Origin: an uncultured Eggerthellaceae bacterium
GTDB taxonomy: Bacteria; Actinomycetota; Coriobacteriia; Coriobacteriales; Eggerthellaceae
Assembly: GCA_934623455.1 (NCBI GenBank)
Contig: CAKTVK010000073.1
Span: 1-9,593 of the forward strand
Direction: 5' to 3'
DNA: 9,593 bases
Shown here in pieces: positions 7,088 through 9,593 of this stretch. Each line of letters starts with the position of its first letter. The stretch's first letter is position 1. The notes beneath the pieces are model-generated. The model was not told the origin of the DNA. It did no database searches and saw only the letters and a list, made by a program, of their open reading frames with translations. A program made the translations under genes and the position numbers.

Positions 7088-7162
7088 AAAATCGTTCACA
7101 GTTCTTTGTTTTCGGGACTTTATCCCGATTAACCTCTCTTTTTTGATAACTGTGAACGATTT
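7088..7162 (+). repeat. 75-bp palindromic element, copy 2
   Basis: Arms at 7089-7103 and 7148-7162 are perfectly complementary over 15 bp. The inner hairpin CGGGA 7113-7117 / TCCCG 7123-7127 occupies the same register as in copy 1. Relative to copy 1, the pair A3629-T3637 has become G7116-C7124, a compensatory change. The element lies in the convergent gap between larE and the small minus-strand gene, in the same orientation as copy 1. Confidence 0.85.
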
Positions 7163-7224
7163 GGAGTTATAGGACACATAAGCCCATCGAGGCGTCAATA
7201 GTCATATGCGTCCTATAACTCCAA
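7161..7224. repeat. Perfect 15-bp inverted repeat abutting copy 2
   Basis: TTGGAGTTATAGGAC at 7161-7175 is the exact complement of 7210-7224. After one mismatch, CATA/TATG adds four more pairs (7177-7180 with 7205-7208). The loop is about 24 bases. The left arm shares its first two bases with the end of the 75-bp element, so the two hairpins are stacked end to end. No counterpart was seen beside copy 1. Confidence 0.7.
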
Positions 7225-7244
7225 CTTGATCGGCGGATGCCGAA

Positions 7245-7281
7245 AAAAACGGCTCCCTTCGCAATGAATGAAGCCGTTTTT
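7245..7281. terminator. Bidirectional intrinsic terminator
   Basis: AAAAACGGCT at 7245-7254 pairs with AGCCGTTTTT at 7272-7281. On the + strand the stem runs into T5; on the - strand it ends in T7 (complement of 7243-7249). It lies about 80 bases past the small minus-strand gene and about 200 bases past larE, so it most likely serves the exporter/small-protein transcript and backs up larE termination. Confidence 0.8.
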
Positions 7282-7360
7282 GCTGAGATGTTTGTTGCAA
7301 ACGTGAGGAAGAGCAAGGTTTCAAGTCCATCGTTGCGGGCTGCCGCCAGCCGCTTCGCCC

Positions 7361-7588
7361 TTAAATTTCGGTGAACTCGTACGAATAGCCAATGGCACCA
7401 TTGTCGAACAGGTACACAATCTGGCCTGTTGATGTGACTTCCTTCGAGAACTTGGGGAAGTCCACGCCATGCTTCGCGCGAAGGTACTCATCGGGGCTTT
7501 CGATCTCGACTTCCTCGAAACGGGTCGTTGCGTTGCTCTGTCCACCGCAGCCGTTCCAGCTCTTGATTGCGATTTCGTATTCTTTCAT
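7361..7588 (-). CDS. Small acidic protein of unknown function (75 aa)
   Basis: I do not recognise this family. The protein has 75 residues with a net negative charge (about 13 acidic and 7 basic residues), one cysteine in SWNGCGG at 10-16, no transmembrane segment and no signal peptide. Its pattern of alternating hydrophobic and polar residues, EYEIAIKSW and later QIVYLFDNGAIGYSYEF, suggests a small beta-rich fold. The start is the ATG at 7588, because AGGGAGGG (complement of 7593-7600) sits 4 bases upstream; a start 12 codons earlier at 7624 lacks such a site. It lies 111 bases downstream of the DHA2 exporter on the same strand and ends before the terminator at 7245-7281, so it may share the exporter transcript. 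The very strong ribosome binding site supports real translation. Confidence 0.7.
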   Translation of the reverse strand: MKEYEIAIKSWNGCGGQSNATTRFEEVEIESPDEYLRAKHGVDFPKFSKEVTSTGQIVYLFDNGAIGYSYEFTEI

Positions 7589-7699
7589 GGTGCCCTCCCT
7601 TTTTCGTCTTGGTTCTTTCGTCATGTGGTTTGTTCTGCAGGCCTTTGTTTTTGGCCGTTGAATTTGTCTGATGCCCTGTGCGTCTATGGAGATTCTACC

Positions 7700-9247
7700 C
7701 TATCGTGCGGGTTCTTTGCATGCGCGATCTTGGGATGATTTTGCAGCTGCCGTTCCCGTTCGTGCTCCTGCTTTCGCGCTTCCGTGCATGGCGACTTTGA
7801 TTCCTGCTCGTTCGGATGCGGCGACTTCATTTTCGCTTCGTTTACCAGCGCGCCGAGCATAAACAAACGCGAAAATCAACCCTGCTGCGGCAATTACCGC
7901 AGCTAAAGCTGTTGCCAGGGAGAAGCCTTGAGCGGCCGCTGCTTCAAAGGAAAGATCCACCGCGGCATTTTGTCCCGCTGCCATGATTCCCGTGAAAAAC
8001 GATGGGCCAATGCATGCTGCCAACTGGACAAACGTGGTCATCAAGGCAACACCGAAGGGGTTGAGCGAAGCGGGCAACGTGCGCAATCCAGCGGTTTGAG
8101 CCGGCGTGAGCGTCATGCCGACACCCGTGAACACCAGAAGCGCACCAATAATCACTGCTTGCACGGAAAGAAGCGAGCTTGACAGGGACAAAAGGGCGAA
8201 GCCCGCAAAAATGGCGGCGAAACCCAGTGGCAAAAGCGGCCATTCGCCGTGTTTGTCCATAACGCGTCCGCTGATAAGGGCGACTCCGGCATTCACCAAA
8301 ACGGGAACCAAAATGATCATACCCGCTGCGGCTGCCGTCATGCCCATGGCCTGCTCCAGGTACAGCGGAAGCAAAACAGTGGACGAAAACGTGCTCATCA
8401 TTGCAATCAGAACAAGGATGGTTGCCGGAGAAAACGAGCGATTTTTCATAGGGGTCAAGTCAATCAGCGGGTGATCGCAGTTCAATTGACGGCGAACAAA
8501 CAAGCCAATGGCAGCAGCCGCGAGTACAAGCGCTGCAACGCCTGTAAGCGTTTCGGTCGAGACCTTCGTCAGGCCAAACGAAAGTGCGGTGAGCCCCAGG
8601 CAGCTCAAGATCACTGATGGCGCATCAAGTGATGCCGGTTGGTTGTTCTGGTTCTTCAGGAAAACGCCGCCCAGAATCATTAGGGAAACAATAGCGCAGA
8701 TGGGCGGGATAAAAACGCTGTGCCATCCGAGCGAAGTTACCATGCTGCCGCACACCACGGGCGCAAACGCGGGTCCGAACGTGATCATGCAGCCGCCAAT
8801 GGACATATAGCTTCCCAGTTTGTTTTTGGGCGTAACGGCTAAAACGGTGTTCATCATCAAGGGAATGAAAATTCCCGAGCCCGCCGATTGCAGTAAGCGC
8901 GCCGCAAGAAGCATGGGGTAGCTTATGGCGCAAAGCCCAGCCAGCGAACCCGCAAGGAAAAGGGCCGAGGCGGCGAAAAACAGGGTGCGCAGCTTGACTC
9001 TGCGGTACAGGAAGGCAGCCAGAGTGACCATGATGGTGGTGACAACCATGTATCCCGTGACCAGCCATTGTGCGGCAATCGAGTCAATGGCGTAATCGTC
9101 CATAATGGCAACAAGTGCCATGTTCATAAGATTTTCACTGAATCCCGCCAGGAACGCACAAGCGTACAAAACGCCGAGCAGTGACAAGGGAGATTTTTCT
9201 TTTGTTTGCAGTGTATTCAGTGACGGTTCTTTTTTAATGCGGTGCAT
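7700..9247 (-). CDS. DHA2 (EmrB/QacA-type) MFS multidrug exporter
   Basis: This 515-residue inner-membrane protein has about 14 predicted hydrophobic segments, as in the proton-driven DHA2 drug exporters. Numbering from the chosen start, motif-B-like RLLQSAGSG is at 117-125 and motif-C-like GPAFAPVVCG is at 158-167, keeping G158, P159, P163 and G167 but with A where the second Gly of the motif is usual. The last 51 residues are a hydrophilic, Ala/Lys/Arg-rich cytoplasmic tail, longer than is usual. I chose the ATG at 9247, with AAGGA (complement of 9259-9263) 11 bases upstream, over an ATG at 9331 that lacks a ribosome binding site and would add 28 residues running across a perfect inverted repeat. 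The substrate is unknown. Neighbours downstream are the 75-aa protein and then a terminator. Confidence 0.88.
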   Translation of the reverse strand: MHRIKKEPSLNTLQTKEKSPLSLLGVLYACAFLAGFSENLMNMALVAIMDDYAIDSIAAQWLVTGYMVVTTIMVTLAAFLYRRVKLRTLFFAASALFLAGSLAGLCAISYPMLLAARLLQSAGSGIFIPLMMNTVLAVTPKNKLGSYMSIGGCMITFGPAFAPVVCGSMVTSLGWHSVFIPPICAIVSLMILGGVFLKNQNNQPASLDAPSVILSCLGLTALSFGLTKVSTETLTGVAALVLAAAAIGLFVRRQLNCDHPLIDLTPMKNRSFSPATILVLIAMMSTFSSTVLLPLYLEQAMGMTAAAAGMIILVPVLVNAGVALISGRVMDKHGEWPLLPLGFAAIFAGFALLSLSSSLLSVQAVIIGALLVFTGVGMTLTPAQTAGLRTLPASLNPFGVALMTTFVQLAACIGPSFFTGIMAAGQNAAVDLSFEAAAAQGFSLATALAAVIAAAGLIFAFVYARRAGKRSENEVAASERAGIKVAMHGSAKAGARTGTAAAKSSQDRACKEPAR

Positions 9248-9284
9248 ACGTGCTTCTTTCCTTTCTTGCTTTGCAGGCCCGGTA

Positions 9285-9309
9285 CTGTTCAGAAACGAAA
9301 TCTGAACAG
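9285..9309. promoter_or_regulatory. Perfect 9-bp inverted repeat, candidate repressor operator
   Basis: CTGTTCAGA at 9285-9293 and TCTGAACAG at 9301-9309 are exact complements separated by 7 bases. The 25-bp dyad lies 37 bases upstream of the exporter start codon, a typical position for a TetR- or MarR-type operator on a drug-exporter gene. No regulator gene is in the window. As RNA it could also form a hairpin in the leader. Confidence 0.55.
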
Positions 9310-9509
9310 GGAAGACCCTGCGGTTATTCATTTTTTTGTTGAGGGAGTATCAGAGCGTTGTTGAAACGTCTGAAGAATCCCGGGACAGCAACTGGACTTA
9401 CATTGCGTTGCCATCGCGGGGACAAAAGCACGTTGCGCGTAAAATGATAGCCAAAAAACGAAAAAATGGGCGTATCAAAACGGGGAAAGTGATTTTTCTT
9501 GACGTAAAG
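9310..9509. other. Upstream region of the exporter, no gene seen
   Basis: This stretch is A/T-rich in places and has no convincing coding sequence or RNA gene. A weak minus-strand pairing of TTGTCC and TGTAAG 17 bases apart is the only promoter-like pattern I noted, and I do not rely on it. Confidence 0.4.
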
Positions 9510-9585
9510 TTAACTTGAGTTAATTTGCAAGTTCATCCGAACACTTGCGTTTTGTTCTCGAACTGACCCGAACGCGTTCGGATGA
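9510..9585. promoter_or_regulatory. Cluster of palindromes with GTTC/GAAC half-sites
   Basis: TTAACTTGAGTTAA (9510-9523) has 6-bp arms around a 2-base centre. Next come GTTC-ATCC-GAAC (9531-9542), GTTC-TC-GAAC (9554-9563) and the perfect palindrome CCGAACGCGTTCGG (9568-9581). TCATCCGAAC at 9533-9542 is also complementary to 9576-9585. CGAAC begins at 9538, 9559 and 9569, spacings of 21 and 10 bases, so the half-sites lie on one face of the helix. This suggests a regulator-binding region, perhaps for a divergent gene beyond the window. Confidence 0.45.
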
Positions 9586-9593
9586 GTCCGAGA

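Noticed and set aside
9248..9331. 28-residue N-terminal extension of the DHA2 exporter
   Set aside because: There is no ribosome binding site at the upstream ATG, and the extension would cover the perfect dyad at 9285-9309; the downstream ATG has AAGGA before it.
9336..9518. 60-codon basic ORF on the + strand
   Set aside because: It uses a TTG start, has no convincing ribosome binding site or recognisable motif, and lies in the exporter's upstream region.

Overview
The window looks like chromosomal DNA from an anaerobic actinobacterium, most plausibly Coriobacteriia/Eggerthellaceae. This is an inference from gene content: a DMSO-reductase-family molybdoenzyme with its Fe-S subunit and a TorD-type chaperone, a UMF1-type transporter and a LarE-like protein. 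The GC content looks moderate by eye, so I do not commit to a genus. No CRISPR array, tRNA, rRNA, intact insertion sequence or phage gene was found.

Layout. (1) Bases 1-3177, + strand: a respiratory module. It holds the 3' two-thirds of a DmsA-like catalytic subunit (its 5' end lies outside the window), a four-cluster DmsB-like ferredoxin subunit, and a TorD/DmsD-family maturation chaperone. A strong hairpin lies between the second and third genes, and no DmsC-type anchor gene follows. (2) Bases 3178-3850: a repeat-rich junction between convergent genes. It holds a 238-bp imperfect inverted-repeat element, two degenerate 41-bp tandem units, a 75-bp palindromic element and a terminator. (3) Bases 3851-5083, - strand: a UMF1/Atg22-like MFS transporter. 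(4) Bases 5331-7044, + strand: a zinc-dependent phospholipase C-like protein, followed with almost no gap by a LarE-like PP-loop sulfur transferase that has an odd Gly/Ala-rich N-terminus and appears to lack the usual C-terminal domain. (5) Bases 7045-7360: a second convergent junction with a second copy of the 75-bp palindromic element, another long hairpin and a terminator. (6) Bases 7361-9247, - strand: a 14-TM DHA2-type drug exporter followed by a small acidic protein of unknown function. Upstream of the exporter are a perfect 9-bp inverted repeat suited to a repressor and, at the window edge, a cluster of GTTC/GAAC palindromes.

How the genes work together. DmsA, DmsB and TorD form one functional unit: electrons pass through the four Fe-S clusters of DmsB to the molybdenum site of DmsA, and TorD helps cofactor insertion or export of DmsA. 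The other genes are separate transcription units with no evident functional link to it.

The most unusual material is intergenic. The two 75-bp palindromes occupy both convergent junctions in the same orientation, are identical over their first 28 bases, and show a compensatory base-pair change in an inner stem. They may be an uncharacterised REP-like or structured-RNA family. I did not find a convincing new multi-gene system.
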